Notes: generated by a model from the sequence alone, not told the origin. Shown: positions 1 to 14,189, counted from the stretch's first letter. The stretch: DNA of 64,000 bases from Glossina fuscipes (GCF_014805625.2 NW_023998455.1:661007-725006), one strand, 5' to 3'. Translations and numbers: made by a program.

Positions 1-65
1 AGCTCGTCTGCCCGTCTGTCTGTCCATCCGCTTGTTTGTCGCGTTTTCTTGTGTTCAGCCTACGG
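1..65 (+). repeat. Fragment of dispersed repeat, family 1
   Basis: The window opens inside a 'gtctgcccgtctgtctgtcc' block, the signature of family 1. Confidence 0.5.
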
Positions 66-1591
66 GCCGCAAATTTTTGAATATATGTTAATGAAATTTT
101 ATACAACAACAAGTTTTGACTTAAGTATGAAAAATCAAGTTATATGAATAATTAAATTAAGCAAAATAATGTACGGTATTTAATGGTGGGTCGAGCCCCT
201 TTGATTATTTGATCACTAAATATTATAAAGTTTATTTACATTTTTCGCTAATCGACAATTAAGAGCATAACTTAAAGCATTTGCTTATCGGCATTTTTTT
301 TTAATAATAATGAAATTTTTAAGAAGAAAAAATTTGAAATCTTGAAATTCTTTCAATTATCATTTAACAATAAAGATAAGCAATAGAGGAAAATCTATAG
401 ATTTAACAAAAACTTTAAAGAACGTAACAAGAGCAATGAAAGATAAGAGCAATCAATTTTTTTTAATTTTTTTTATATTTTATTTATTTTATTTATTTAT
501 ATATAGAAGAAAAAAGCAAAAACAAAATGATATCTACAACGTAAGCAACATTATTAAAAACATACCACAAATGTTTCGTTTTCCTTACAGAAAGAAGAGT
601 CCATTTTGCGCTGTTAACAAACAACAACACTTCAACGAGGAGACGACACACACACACACACACACACACACACTCATCCATGCAAATGATGAATGCGGGT
701 AAAAATAGTTGCCGCCAGAGAACTCACCCTATTAGAAAGAAAGGAACTGTTAACTGCCAATAAGAGAAAGAGGAAGAGCGCGATAAAACCTTTTAAAATA
801 TTCCGAGAGCGAGAGAGAACAACAAGAGTATAAGGTAACTTACAATGTATGTATGTGAGGATGCCTGTGAATAATAACAAAACACAAACAAAGAAGAGAA
901 AAAAAAAAAAAGAATAGAAATAACGAATAGCTTTTAACCAAAATCTATTAAAAAATATAAGAAAAAAAAAAAAAGAAGAATTATGATTACATGCAAACCC
1001 ATGTATAAACTTGTTCAAAATGTGTAAGCGAGAGTAGAGTGAGTAAAACATTTTTTAACCAACTTTATTACATACATGTGCAAAAAAATCCTAGACCTTT
1101 TAAACCCGAATAATATAAAATATAAAAAAAAAATATTTAACTAACTGACTAATTGTGTACTTTGTTTAGAAGCCTTGAACCAAGGGCGTATTTCTCGATA
1201 TCTGTTGAAAATAATTATTTCGATGCCTCGTTTTACGAAACCGCTTTTGGGCGCAAACATGAAACATAAATAGCGGAATTTTGTCAGAAAGCATTCCTCG
1301 AAACAACTGTTAAACAATGGTTGTGAACTGCTCACCTATATACGGCCGCAATACAGGACGAATCGAAACAATCTCGAAAATATATCGACAATTTTTTTTT
1401 TTTTAATATTTTCCTCTACAATTTTCGATCCCGAACGAAAATGTTTGCGAAAAACTCTTCCCAAGATATTGATCAAGACCATTTACAGGCTTGGCCAAAA
1501 ATGAAAACTTTTTTTTTCAAAATGACCCCTTGGTAGAAGTAGGTATATGTTAATTCGAGACCTAGATCAGGTGGGGAAGTCTTCACTTTGG
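66..1591. other. Intergenic, no gene seen
   Basis: AT-rich DNA with poly-A runs. Open frames here follow the AC microsatellite or low-complexity runs. Confidence 0.6.
646..673. repeat. (AC)n microsatellite
   Basis: About 14 CA dinucleotides in otherwise AT-rich DNA. Confidence 0.95.
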
Positions 1592-1870
1592 CGGTAACTA
1601 TAGTGATTGCTCAGTCGGTAAAGACATAATACTTACCGATTGGCTACACAGCCGCTAGGCTGCGGCAGCTTCGGCTCTTCTCATTTCTTTCTGACTGTCA
1701 AATGTGTGAGATACATGGCCTAGAGCACATTTTAATTTGTACTCACTCAATAACTTTACATCTTTCAGGCGATTTGTTTAAGTATGTTTTGCTAAATTGA
1801 GTGATTACCGAGTGGATTGATCGGATGCGCTCCAATTCTTCTCTCAAAGCTATAGGTCTATAATAATTAC
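1592..1870 (+). mobile_element. SINE copy, body and tail only
   Basis: This piece has the family body 'taactatagtgattgctcag', 'cataatacttaccgattgg' and 'taggctgcggc', and a degenerate tail with 'gagtgattaccgagtggatt'. The tRNA-like head is missing or eroded. Confidence 0.6.
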
Positions 1871-2840
1871 ATTCAGAGACAAATCAGACCCTCTTTTTTG
1901 TTCAAAAATGCCGTAATCTAAGGCGAACCTGTCGACTGACTTTCTATTTGCGTTTTATTGTTACGTTATCGTATGTTTTCTCTTTATGCTTCCAAATTCT
2001 GCTACGAAGTGCTGCAACAAGTAAATGAACGTTGTTTCCATTGCCTATTGCCGGCAAAGAAAATAAAAATTGGGTAAAAATTTTATCAATAGTAAGGCAT
2101 TTAAACAAATTTCCAATTTTATTTATATATTTCCCTATAAATTTTTCACTCCCTCTGTCTCTCTTTAGAATGTATGAGAATATAATGAAACAAAAGTTCT
2201 AAACTATCGCTTCCATTAGCATCAATAGAAATCCTTTACCATCTTATTCTGATTACTAATACTTTATTGTAAGCACAAGTAAGATTACGCGACCAATCGT
2301 CATAGGCTTAACAGGCTGTATTTATTGCCTGCTATAATTTCGCACATAACTGTGAAATTATTTTATGTGAGTTCTAAAGGGTACATTTATGAAAACATAT
2401 CATTGTGTTTGTAAATATGTTTAGTGGGGTGTCTTTCACTGTATACAACGTAGCATATCTGCACCTATACATCCATAAATATGGTAGCATAATATGTGTG
2501 TATATTAAAAGATAGGGTGATTTTTGTCAAAAACGATGTTTTCATAGCATAATGGCGTTGAGTGAGACATGAAAATATTTACTTTAAATAAGGCGTGCAA
2601 TTTAATAGGGATCTATAGACAACTATGCGTATACGTACATTACCAATCACAAATTATGATATACTTAAATCAACTCTCTTTAAATTTCAGCTTGAAATAA
2701 TAAAAAAAAGTTAGGAAAAGAAATTTTTTGGCATTTGCAACATACCGCCGTAAAGGAATCATAAATTTCCTACAGCTTGAAATGTGCGGAGGATCCGTTT
2801 ATTTTATCATGAGACGAAAGATTGATATTTAGTCCACTTA

Positions 2841-2904
2841 GAGAGAGATAGAGATAGATAGATAGATAGGTATATATATATATATATATATAGGTATATA
2901 TATG

Positions 2905-2942
<38 letters not shown>
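2841..2942. repeat. Compound (GA)/(GATA)/(TA) microsatellite
   Basis: GA and GATA units, then a long TA tract, then GA again. Confidence 0.95.
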
Positions 2943-3099
2943 TACCTCAAAACTTGTCAATCAGTCAGAGAATACTCCTTCTATGACTACCGACGGCGTT
3001 TACACTACCTGTCCCATTGACATTAAACTCATCGGAGTTATACGCGCACGTTTAAAACTTGCAAGCAGCACTGCTGACTTCTACAGATGGATAGTAGTC

Positions 3100-3350
3100 C
3101 GCAAGAGTAGCTTAGCGGGCAAAAGCAACGCCTAGCAAGACGGCGTTTGCTTGTTCAAATTTCAAGTGCGGTAAAATGTACCTTGGTCGTAACTACATTC
3201 AGTGCTTGGTCGGAAAAGGCACAGCACCTATCGATTGGGCATAAATCCACTAGGCTGCGGCCATCACCACCAAGACCCGATCCTATCTTTTTGTCCTTTA
3301 CTTTGTCCTTCACCTAACGATTTTCGATCTACTGCGAAACAATGGCTGTT
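3100..3350 (+). mobile_element. tRNA-derived SINE copy
   Basis: A perfect pol III A box, TAGCTTAGCGG (3108-3118), is followed about 33 bases later by a B-box-like TTGTTCAAATTTC (3151-3163). Between them is a stem (AACGCC / GGCGTT) at the anticodon-arm position. The body has 'cacctatcgattgggc' and 'ctaggctgcggcc', matching the other copies. Confidence 0.75.
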
Positions 3351-5454
3351 GTAACTATAGTTGTCCCATAAATCAAAGAATTAGCAAAATATATACCACT
3401 CCTTAGATGTTTTATGTGCCACGTATTCTTCGAAAAACAACGGAGACATAGCATTTTCGTTTCTTTTAAGCCGTTGGATCGTAAGAGAAAAAAAGTTTTA
3501 ACTCAAAACATTTTCGTAGTAAAGTTTGGAGCGCGGAAAGTCATATTAATTGATTACGCGTTACCACAGGGCATACGGAGTTTATTATACACGCCCACCA
3601 CGCTTCACATGGCAAGCGGTGCTGATGAGCAAGCATTTTGAGGACAATTGCAGGTGTACTTGCGTGCACATCATTCCCTTGTACAAGGATGAAACAAAGC
3701 CATACGTAGTAAATTTCGAGCTTATATTGAAATTCTGTAAGAATTACGGCAACATAAGTACCGACGGACAGACAAAGCTCTAAATCATTCTTCGATTAAA
3801 AATCTTTATATCAGTGTTACAAAGAGAATAATAATTATAGTGTACTTACATGTATCCCTCGTGGATGTATTCAGCTGATATTAATGGGTCTACTTCCACT
3901 TTTTTGTGCAAATAATTTACTTTGCAAGTGCAGGATATCAGCTGCTGTAAGAGGTAAAAAAAATACTATTTATTTAACAACTATTTACAAAATAAAATTC
4001 TTTACGTAATAATTCATTACAATACAGGTACATACATACATATATAATAAGTAAAAGAAACAATGTCGCTTGCACTACCACAAGTTATCATAGCAGACAG
4101 AACAGCTAATTTTATAGGTTTTCACCCATTCCAATACACACATACTTTATCATATTTATTATACGTACATATATATATATATATATATATATTGTTCATT
4201 CTTCCCTTTCACATTCAATTCTTTACACTGTTACCAGGAATAAAATGAAGCAATAAAAGAAATAAAAAATATTTTTTTATATACAATTTTTTATGGGTTT
4301 ATGGGTTCAAAATAATGTGGATGTGAACGCACATCGCAACTTCATCTCCATTACCATTACTAGAGTCGTTAGCATGAACGTTAAAAAACATTTACGAAGT
4401 TTATAAAAATTTTAAGATGAAAATAACAATGGCGGCTGTTGTTAACATCCAAACGCATATAAGCTCGTAAAATATACGATATTTCCTGCAAAGTTATGAA
4501 CACTCTCAACTAACATTATGTAAACATTAAGAGAAAGAGAGAGAGAGAAAGAGAGAGCGAGAGAGTGCGAGAACATAATAGAGTGGTACATTAAGGTTTG
4601 TGGTAAACTAAAGGAAAAAAAAAAACGTAAAAGGAACAAAATGAAAAAATCTCGTCATTCATTCACGATTACATACGTATTTATTTAGTTTGCTAAACAA
4701 ATCTTACCTGAGAAACTTAAAGAAAGAATTTTATCAGTGCATGCTTATGCATGAAATATGAATTTCGATTGGTGTCGTTGCTTTGGTTTATAATTATTTT
4801 ACTGAGAGAAATGTAAAAACACGCGCATAATCTCACTTCTTCTCTCCTTTTATCTCTGTTTAACACAAGACTGTTTTTCATACAAATTCAATTTGCATGC
4901 TTTCTCTCTTTATATTAACAGTTACGACGAGAGTTTGCAGGAATATGTTAACGATTTTTTTTTTTGTATTTTCTTTTTCATAAACGAGTACAAGTTGATT
5001 TGCTTTCAATACAGCATACGTCCTCTTTAAGCATTATGTATGAAACCAGCCCGGCAACCCCTATAGTGGGTACATTAGCTTTAATGATGATTGAAATGTG
5101 TTGTCTACAACAATAAAGAGCAAATATTTACACTCATGCAACCATACTAATGTAGAAAGCACATTAATATGTATATCGTGTATATAAATATATGTTTATG
5201 CTATGCCATTGGAGGACAAAGTTGTACTCATTTCTCAATTCGTTTGTACATACGTCCTCATAAAGTTTAGTGTTTAGCTTCAACTTATCAAGTCGATTTT
5301 ATATACATATATTTAATGTTTAGTTATTAAATATTTTTTATTCATATATTTCGTATATTTATTTTTATAGATGAAGTACCCTAAACTAGATTTTCTTAGA
5401 TCTCCTCTCAACTAAGGCAAGTGATCAACATCAGAAAATGCAGCATAAAACAAG
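3351..5454. other. Intergenic, no gene seen
   Basis: It contains a GA-rich stretch (4531-4573) and a family 1-like fragment near 3725-3782 (gaccgacagaca-type block). The stretch 3500-3660 has less AT than its surroundings but no recognisable protein. Confidence 0.5.
4168..4192. repeat. (AT)n microsatellite
   Basis: About 12 AT dinucleotides. Confidence 0.9.
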
Positions 5455-6290
5455 CTGTAATTTCATAGAGGAACCTTGATCATTCTTGCAAATTCTGAAT
5501 CGATTTAAACATGCCCACCTGACAGTCTGTCCGGTTGCCGTCAGTCCGTCTGTGTAATGTTTGTTGAAAACATTCTCCTGGCCGCACATTTGAAGCTATC
5601 GACTTAAAATGTCGCAGAAACATTGAAAATTCTTTTACACAGGTTGGTACTGAAAATGGACGAAATCGGTGGAAGGACACGCCCGCAGCCACAAGTAAAC
5701 TAAAAAACACCTCTGTTTTTCAGAAAGAATCAAACTTTGGCTTTTTACTCGTTATTCGTAAACTATAGCGGATAAATGTATACAAATTTTGAATACATAC
5801 TGTATGAGCGATGCTATAGCACCTGTACAAAAATGGAAAAAATTGGCCAGACTTACCTAATATTATGGTATACCAAAGTTGAAACTTTTTCATCAATATC
5901 TTTATAAGGCTTTCTTGGCTAATTTCAAATTTGAATTGCACCTAAGCACGTGTATCTGTCCATCTGTGCCGTACCTGATCTCACATTTCGCTTTCCTAAT
6001 ATTATTGTAGCATCTGTGGTCAACACCCTTCCGTAAGCGAAAATGAAGATGTCGCCTACAAATTTGCAACTTTTCAAACGGCATGCCTACACCGCCCACA
6101 CGCCTATGTGATAAAAACTTTTATTTTGAAAATAGAAGAAGAGAAACCGCGCCCAATCGGCGTTATCGAGTATGAAAATGTAGTTCTTTTACCTTCTTTG
6201 TCGTTTTTAGTATAATGATGATGGCTATAAAAGATTCCTTCACGACCGAATATACTTTTCTTATTCGTTTAAATTAAAAATTAATTTTTT
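5455..6290 (+). repeat. Dispersed repeat, family 1
   Basis: It carries the blocks 'gatcattcttgcaaattctg', 'cgatttaaacatg', 'gtctgtccggttgccg', 'attctcctggccgcacattt' and 'acaggttggtactgaaaatg', and ends with 'ataaaagattccttcacgac' followed by 'cgaatata'. No protein is encoded. Confidence 0.75.
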
Positions 6291-6669
6291 AAAAATAGAC
6301 AAATGAGAAACGGATAAAAAACGAACAAACTTCAAAAAAAGAAAAATGAAGTAAAAAACATGAAAAACCAAAAAGAATTTAAAAATTAAAACAAAAAAAA
6401 ATTTTAGTTATGAAACAACAAAACAACACAGAAATTTTAAATTAAAAAAAAAAACTAAAAAAAACCGACAAAAATCATTAAAATAGACAAGTAAAAAATG
6501 TTTAAACTTTTAACAAAAAATAAATTATAGAATATTTTTTTAAAATAAAAAAAACTCGAAAGCTAGAAAAATATTTCAACCTAAAAAACAAAAATTTGTT
6601 AGAAAATGAAATAATAATAATTTAAAACAAAATTATCTTCTTAGTGTTATTTTTTTCTCCCTATCCTTT

Positions 6670-7620
6670 TCAATTTTTTCATTTTATATCCGTCCCGGAA
6701 ACATGAGAGTATATTCAATATATAGGGAGAAGCTATAGAGACTCTACAAAATGTACATATCTTTGATCAGCATCCAATTCGAAACCAACTTAAGAAAGTC
6801 CGTTAGTCTGTCTGTCTATGATATATGCTCCTCTGGTTGCAAAAATGAAACTATCGGCTTCAAATTGGACGGAAACATCGGAAGTTCTTGCATGCAGGTC
6901 GGTATCGAAAATGGGGCAAATTGTATTAAGCACGCAGCTGCAGTGCAAGGTAAACTGAAAGCGACTCCGTTTCTCTAGCCAAATAGGTCTTTGCCCACTA
7001 CTCATATATCATGAAAGATAGATAGCTGAAATATTCTATTACTCATGTATAAAAATGGTAAAAAACGCCCACGCCCATACAAAGTTCTAAGTAATCAACT
7101 TTCTCCTGCTTTTACGTTTTTGTGACGGATTCTGCTCATTACTTATACGGTAAAGAAGACAGAATGCTGACAATTCATCTGTAAATCGCATTAATACTAA
7201 AATAATGCGGTGAACCTGACAAAGTAAAGAATTCTCCTCCTCTTAGCCATATCATCACTTGGGTATCAAATTAAAGGACATGGAGAGTAGCATACAATAC
7301 ACGCTACGTGTATCAATTCTAAATTAAACATCGCGGGAGTCATGACCTGAAGAATTAATTTTTTTCTCGACGCTCCCATCGATATGGGATTATATTAAAT
7401 AAATGGACCATGGAGTGTAGATATAGAGAAAAGACGGACTTTTGCCCATAAAATACAAAACGTACACACAAAATACAAAAATTTCACTTTTATTTTACAA
7501 GAATTAAAAAGTGCCGACCAGACCCACACACGTGTGTGCAAATTTAGTTTTTTCTTTTCACCCGGTGATGGATATAAAAGGCTCGGCCAAGATCGGATAT
7601 GGTTTTCTTATTTTTTTTTG
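6670..7620 (+). repeat. Dispersed repeat, family 1
   Basis: Same block order as the 5455 copy: 'ctttgatcagcatccaattc', 'gtctgtctgtctatg', 'gcaggtcggtatcgaaaatg', and an end 'ataaaaggctcggccaagat'. Confidence 0.75.
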
Positions 7621-7639
7621 CTTTAGTAATATTACTAAA

Positions 7640-9620
7640 AAATGTTGTCAAAATTGTATTGCATAGTAATATTAAGGAATATAGCTCATAAAAAGTTAGA
7701 CTGTGGAATAATGCGCGTAGAATAGAGCATAATTTAATATTTTTTGCTTGATTAACTTTTATTTACAACAGAAAACAATATTTAGTAGTCAATGACGATA
7801 AATGTATTGATTTTACTATTGGGAATGCATTCCTTGATTGAAGATCCTTTTCAGACGCAGATTTCGTAAATCCATTCTCGGCCTTTCAGCATCGCCTTCA
7901 GGCGATGATCACTTACTATCTATGAGCCTCCAAACTACATATCGCTACATTGTAGCTCTTCTAAGTTCCATCAAGCACATTTCCTTTGAAATTTATGTCA
8001 AAGGTTTACATAACAGAATTTCGCTACATATGTTGAAAAACTCATAGCAATATTTATATATCGCGAATTAGGCCTTATTGGGACATAAGCACCACAATGT
8101 CCCTCGAAACTGCACTGAAAGCTTCTCCAATTTCTCCAATATACTTTGACCGTTCCCATGTACTTAATGGCATTCTCAATGGCACTCATACACGCGCACA
8201 TTTTCTTCAACTGTGCCCAATATAGCCCCTCCCTTCCTTCACGACTGATGTCGTTCCCTCCTCTTCAAATTTCCGTTATGGTTCCAGTATAAGAATCCGC
8301 AAGTTTCTTTCATTTCGAGGTCTTTCGTCTTCAGCTTACTCCCTTCCTTCTATTACGGTTGAAAGGAACATTTTGATCTTCTTTTACTATCTTTTACGGC
8401 AATTCTTCTGATGTTCGATAGTCTGCGATTATTTGATAGAACCTATACGTGATATTAGAACAGTTTGATTTATACTTAGGGCAGTGACCAAGAAATTTTA
8501 TCAGTTTAGAAAAACTGTCGAAACAGATTTCTTCCCGAAAATCCTCTCTCTACCTTCGGAAGAATAAAATTTCAGTGTGAATTTGTTCACATTTTTCACA
8601 AAACTGAAATTTCTGTATCGACTAAACTTGGCATTTATTTCATAGCCACGTATGTATGCGATGAAATCTTAACAAGTAAAAAAATTGAATTCGGTTTTGA
8701 CCGAATCTCTTATACCCATCATGGTAATTTTAAGAAGTAAGTTTCCCTACTCTAAAATATGGAATGGGCGCGTCCGACTTGTTTTATTTTCAAAGTAAAA
8801 ATGCAAGTTTATATGGTGTGTGTGCGTTTTACTTTATGAGCAACAAGCAAAAAACACGGAACGCAAAGGGTTCACAGTTTTCGTTGCATAAACGTGGAGG
8901 ACGGTGTAGTCGTGTCCTTTGAGCGATTTGAGTCATCTTTAAATTCTTTTGCAAATTTTTAAGTGATGTTTTCATTTTTGCGAGCGATGGAATGTTTACA
9001 CAGGTATCACCTAGTTGGGCAGACGGATAAATGGACGGACGGATAGGTTTACGTGTTATTCCGAATTTGCAGGTGGTTAAGAATTTATGTACTTAGTGGG
9101 ATTTTTTGAAGCTTGCTTATAAAGGTATATTAAGTCAAAAAATTAAGTTTTGACATACAAAGTACACAGGCTTGACTCGCATTTGTACAAATACCAGAGC
9201 ATCGCTCATAGAATATATGTTCAAATTTACGTAAATTTATCTGTTTTAGTTGGCGAATAATGAGTAAGAAACCAACTTTCTTTTCCCTTTGCAAAACAGA
9301 GATGTTCTCAGTTTAGGTGGCATTGTAGGCGGGTCTTTCGACCTATTTGACTCATTTTTGTTACCATCCCGCTTATAAGAGCTAATAATGGTGCTGTTAA
9401 ATTTGAAGTAGATAGCTTCGATTTTACTACCAGGGGAACATACACAAGCGACGGACAGATAGACGGACTGATGCTGATTTCATGCTAATTAAGAATATAT
9501 CTATTTTGTGAGGTCTCTGAAGCTTCCGTCCATGCGTTGCGAAGGTTTTCACGAAATGAATATGCCACTAATGCTTCGGTAATGGATATAAGAAGAGAAA
9601 TTTTGAATATGCAATCATTT
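7640..9620 (-). mobile_element. Composite repeat, copy A
   Basis: The spacer (about 7640-8680) and the adjoining family 1 unit (8680-9620) are the inverted counterparts of 21985-24560 and 48180-50770. The join, with 'gaattcggttttgaccgaat' next to 'acaagtaaaaaaatt', is the same in all three. Confidence 0.75.
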
Positions 9621-11224
9621 TATAAGCAAAAAAAATATTAAATAATAATAATAATAATAAACCAAAGAAGAGAAAAATAAACAAGACCACACTCCCTAGC
9701 TTATCATGCACTTATGTTACAAAAAAAAAAAAAAAAAAAAAGCAAAGAAGAGATTATTTGTATAACATTTTAACTCCATTTTTTGTTCGACTTTCCTCTC
9801 ACACTTTCAATGGATCATTAAATCTGATTTCCGCACCCGCTCTCTCTTGGAGGATGAGATGACGCTGCATCAGGGTATTATCTCATACCCCTTCCCCCCA
9901 CTCCCCACCCCGTCCAGGCATTAAAATGCTAACGTTTTAATTATGCTTTTATAATTGTTGTCATAAAGAGTACAAAAATCAACAAAAAAAACAAAAAAAA
10001 GAAAAAAACAAAAATATTCGAGAAAAAGGCAAAAACAAAAAGAAGAAAACATGTTAAACATATTATGATGAGAGTAACAAAGTTTTAGTATAAAACGTAT
10101 GAGAAACAATCAACGCAACCACCCTTAAAAAAAATGGATTTCAAACTAACAAGTCATGAATGTATGTATGTATGGACGCCTGGGCTATGTAAGCATACTT
10201 TCATTACTATCACGGAAACGGAAGGAATTTTAAATGCATTTCAGTTGTAATAGTAATTCGCTTGTGATAACACGCATTAATATAATCGGCGGAATATATA
10301 TAGAAACAAAAGCTTATTGAATACAATATGAACGCATGTGTTACGATTTCGCAAGTGTTAACATATACGCTAAATAATATAACCGACGGCTTATAAAAAA
10401 TTATTCATTTATTTTATTTATTTATTTTGTTCTTAAAACTAAATAAGAATAAAGAAAAAAAAAATATTCTCTTCATTTAATAAAAATAAAGAAATAAACA
10501 AAAACTAAAATTAACTTTAATGAAATGAAAGCGAAAAAAAAATAAAAGGGAAAACTTCATGGAATACAAAAACTTTGGATTAATTGAAACAAGTAAGAGA
10601 AAATGATAACAAATGCCTTAGAAGGAATTTCGATACCACATTTCCCCCACCGTTCCCCCTTAACTATTATTAACTATTATTAACTGACAACCGTTCGGTT
10701 TATGACAGTTAAGTGAATTTTGTTCCCCGCACTTAGAACGATTCCATCAAATATTCACGGATATCATTGTCTTCTGTGCCTGATAAGCTAGGAACTGTTC
10801 GATTTCATGACAGTGAAGTGAATTTGGTTCCCAGCATTTTCATTGATTCCATTAAAGATTCATAGAATTTATTTTCTATTACGGCTGATAAGGTAGGAAC
10901 TGATCGACAACGATTCTTCTCTTGCATTTCATCAACAACAATGCAATGCAGCGACTTGGAATCGTTAAGGAGGTCCGATGTATTTGTAGCCTGTTAGCTT
11001 TATAGGTTATATCTCAACGAATTGTCGAGGAGAAAAATGACTTTTTGAACCTCTTGAGTTTCAAGGCCATCTATGTGCGCCAGGTTGGGTTTTTTTTTTT
11101 TTAAATTATAGTTATCATCATTAACCCATAAATGCATAGTGATACAGATCTGCATTGTATATTTAAGATTTCTTATCTCTTTATGTAGTGACCTTGGTGT
11201 AGTGTTTTGTTTCTATAACCTATA
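9621..11224. other. Intergenic, low complexity
   Basis: It has (AAT)n at 9637-9659, poly-A at 9721-9740 and C-rich runs at 9890-9912. No gene or repeat family is recognised, except that 10660-10910 holds two diverged copies of a 100-base block ('gacagttaagtgaattttgt' / 'gacagtgaagtgaatttggt'). Confidence 0.55.
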
Positions 11225-11530
11225 CCATGTAACACGCAGAAGACTTTAAGATAGGCCCACCTCTTATTGTACCGATCGATTTAGAACCATTTTCTGAAAC
11301 AATCTAAGCCCGTCTGTCCCTCTGTCCACCTGATGTCTGTCCATGTAAATTTGTTGTTAAGCTACAAATCACAATTTTCGCCAAATTATTGATGAATTTT
11401 TGGTACACTGACATGCTTTGACTCAAGAATGAAGGCTACTGAAAGTGGTTTGTATCGATCCCTGCCCATATAACACCGTATTTTGAAAAGCCTTAGACAA
11501 AAGTGGCTAAGTGATAGTTTTTTCACATTC
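11225..11530 (+). repeat. Dispersed repeat, family 2
   Basis: Shares 'aatttttggtacactgacat', 'gctttgactcaagaatgaag' and 'aaagtggctaagtgatagtt' with 13590-13935. Confidence 0.65.
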
Positions 11531-13399
11531 AAAATTGTTGTGAAAACTTCGGCTCAGTCGTTGCTACGAAAACTGAAGATATAATTTTTAATATTTCATA
11601 GTGAAAATTACTTCATAATAGTAAGTTGTCATAGAAATCAGCTTTAAAGAATTTGGACAACGTAGGTGTATACTTTGAATACCACCGCGTGTTCAAGATG
11701 CGAACTTTCATGAGAAGTAGAAGTAGAAAACTTTGCATGAAAATAATGCGTAACTATAAGTGTATTATTATCAGGCCGTATTAAAGTGAGATAGGGTATC
11801 TAAAAGTCATCCTTGCCCGACATAAATATTCTGATTTGTTTTAATTTTATCAAGCATAGACAAGACAACTAAAATTTTTGACACCTTTTTTTTTTGTCTG
11901 TGACAAACGTCATTGTTTACGCTCTAGCTGAGTTCCACTTCGACGCATGTTTCCAATAGGGATTATTTGTAAGGATAGTAAAAACATAGAAAGAAAAACA
12001 AAAATTGGTTATTAACTTATACTTTCAACGAAAGAAATAAAAATCTTATACCTTAATGCACAAGTAACGGTACTTACGATCTAAAGTTGGTCGGATAAAA
12101 ACGAGAAAAGAAAAAAGATCGGTTCTGAATTTCTGTTTAAACGAGAATTTTCATATATATGCTGCTGTCTAATCTAATCACTCATGCGCCGTGTTTTACA
12201 TATCGTTTTACTTGCATTTTTTGTATCTCATCGCATATCGAGATTATCCAGTTGCTTCAGAAGATGGTTACTTGCTGACTCAAATTCTGCGTACAAGTAG
12301 ATAAGTTTCAACCTTGCTCATCATTTCAAGGCTAAATAAGCAATCAAATTAGCAAAGTTAAACTCATCGTTTCAAGGCCCATTTAAAGCTTTTTGTTTTG
12401 TTTGACATAAACCAGTAAACGAACGACTAGAGAGCCTTTGCTATTACTACAGGTAGTTTTGCTTTCGCTCTCTTTGCACCATGTTTAAGATTTTTCTTAA
12501 AATGAAAAGAAGTAAAAGAAGTGACAATGGAATACAGTCCAGCCGTACATTAACTCTCTGAATACAGCTACTCGTACAACGACATTTCAAAAGAGAGCGA
12601 AAAAGTGAACCGGTTCGAGCCAAACAGTATATCAGCGAAATTTCACCAAGATATCAGTAGATGGACAGTTGGACGGACGGGCAGATGGACAAGAAAACTT
12701 ACATCGTTTCAAAAAATGACTCTGAAACAATAAATATAATGAAAGGGGCGTCTGTCCAGAAATCCTTCTGGTCATTGCATACGCATACGCACAAACTTTA
12801 TATGCCCTTATACACTGTAAGCGATGTAGGACACAAACAGAAAAGCTAAACAAATCTAAGAATTCGTATTCAAAGTGGATGTCAATAATTACTTCCTTTC
12901 CTCTACTCTGTCTATAACTCTCAACAATAACAAAACAATCATGAAATCCTAAATCCTAGCTTTCATATAATGTAAAGGAAGTTTGCGTTTGCTCTCACAA
13001 ACAACAATTAATCAGAAGTTCTATATATTACATATTTTGCTACTTGACGTTCGTGTGTTGTTCTTTGCTATTATTAGTTTAACGGCTAAGATGTATTCTC
13101 ATTGCTTAGACAACTAGACATTTACTAGTGAAATGACGAAAGCGTTCCTAGGGAAAATAAATTGAGCTAAACAAAGATATTTCTGATGATCTTCTTTTAT
13201 ATCGTTTAGGTTTTAATGCAAGAGATTGCAATTAATCGCTTAAGCGTTTTTTTAGAAAAAAAATTCAAAAAAATAAAACGTTTCGATCCGTCGATCCGTG
13301 TATTTTTCATTCAATCTATGCTTAAACAATGTTCCTACAAATTATCGGGCAAATCTAAACCAAATCGGAACCAGTGAAGCTTTTTGTCTTCATCTTGCG

Positions 13400-13401
<2 letters not shown>
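11531..13401. other. Intergenic, no gene seen
   Basis: The only repeat scrap is a 'ggacggacgggcagatggac' block at 12660-12690 (family 1 or 2, inverted). Confidence 0.5.
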
Positions 13402-13449
<48 letters not shown>

Positions 13450-13459
13450 NNNNNNNNNN

Positions 13460-13522
<63 letters not shown>

Positions 13523-13547
13523 TCTCTCTATCTCTCTCTCTATCTCT
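13402..13547. repeat. (CT)n microsatellite with 10-N gap
   Basis: A near-pure CT tract broken by N at 13450-13459 and fading into CTAT units. The gap suggests the assembler could not span the repeat, so its true length is unknown. Confidence 0.95.
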
Positions 13548-13589
13548 AATCGTTTTTCAAAACCGTCACAGTGAATTTTCTTGCAGCGC

Positions 13590-14040
13590 ATTTATACCCT
13601 ACATCGACTGTGGTACAGAGTACACTAATTTAGTGGGGAGGTAGGTAATAAGCAGATGGGCCCAAATTTTATGTACATTTGTGCTCAAGCTACAGCACAA
13701 CTTTTGAGACATTTTGACAGAATTTGGTATATTGACGTGCTTTGACCCAAGAAGGAATATTATTGAAAATGATTTCCATCGATCCACTTTTTCGAGCTAC
13801 TTTTCCGATACCTCCGCACATAACGTTCTAGTCTGGAAAGTCGTGCAATTTCTCGGCGAAAGTGGCTAAGTAAAAATATTTCCATATTCAAAATTGGGGT
13901 GAAGGCCTTGGATTGGCTGAGGCAATTTCTTGAACTCCTTTTCATATAACGAAAACTGAAGTTCATACGACAACAAGGTATAATTTTCAAAGCTTCATGC
14001 TGAAAATTATAACATGATAGAAATTGAACATAAAAAAATT
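13590..14040 (+). repeat. Dispersed repeat, family 2
   Basis: Starts 'tataccctacatcgactgtg', and has 'tggtatattgacgtgctttg' and 'aaagtggctaagtaaaaata'. It matches 11225-11530 block by block. Confidence 0.65.
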
Positions 14041-14189
14041 ACTTTAATGTACCAAATCTGAACCATATCGGCCTATTTTGTGGATCTTATCCTTATAGGA
14101 ATTTTCATCAAAATTCATTCTTTGTAGAACAGAAAAGTCTAAGTTTTAATAGGTGATGATGAAAATTGATCCATAACATTAATTTTATG

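Noticed and set aside
436..702. Thr/His-repeat open frame
   Set aside because: It is a reading of the AC microsatellite and AT-rich flanks; no conserved content.
3100..3170. A functional tRNA gene
   Set aside because: The boxes fit, but the acceptor stem does not close and similar sequence recurs with SINE bodies.
3414..3783. Two overlapping open frames of 75-77 codons
   Set aside because: They overlap in different frames, have no recognisable motif and end in a family 1-like block.
13298..13644. Three Ser/Leu-rich open frames
   Set aside because: They are the CT microsatellite read in three frames and they cross an N gap.
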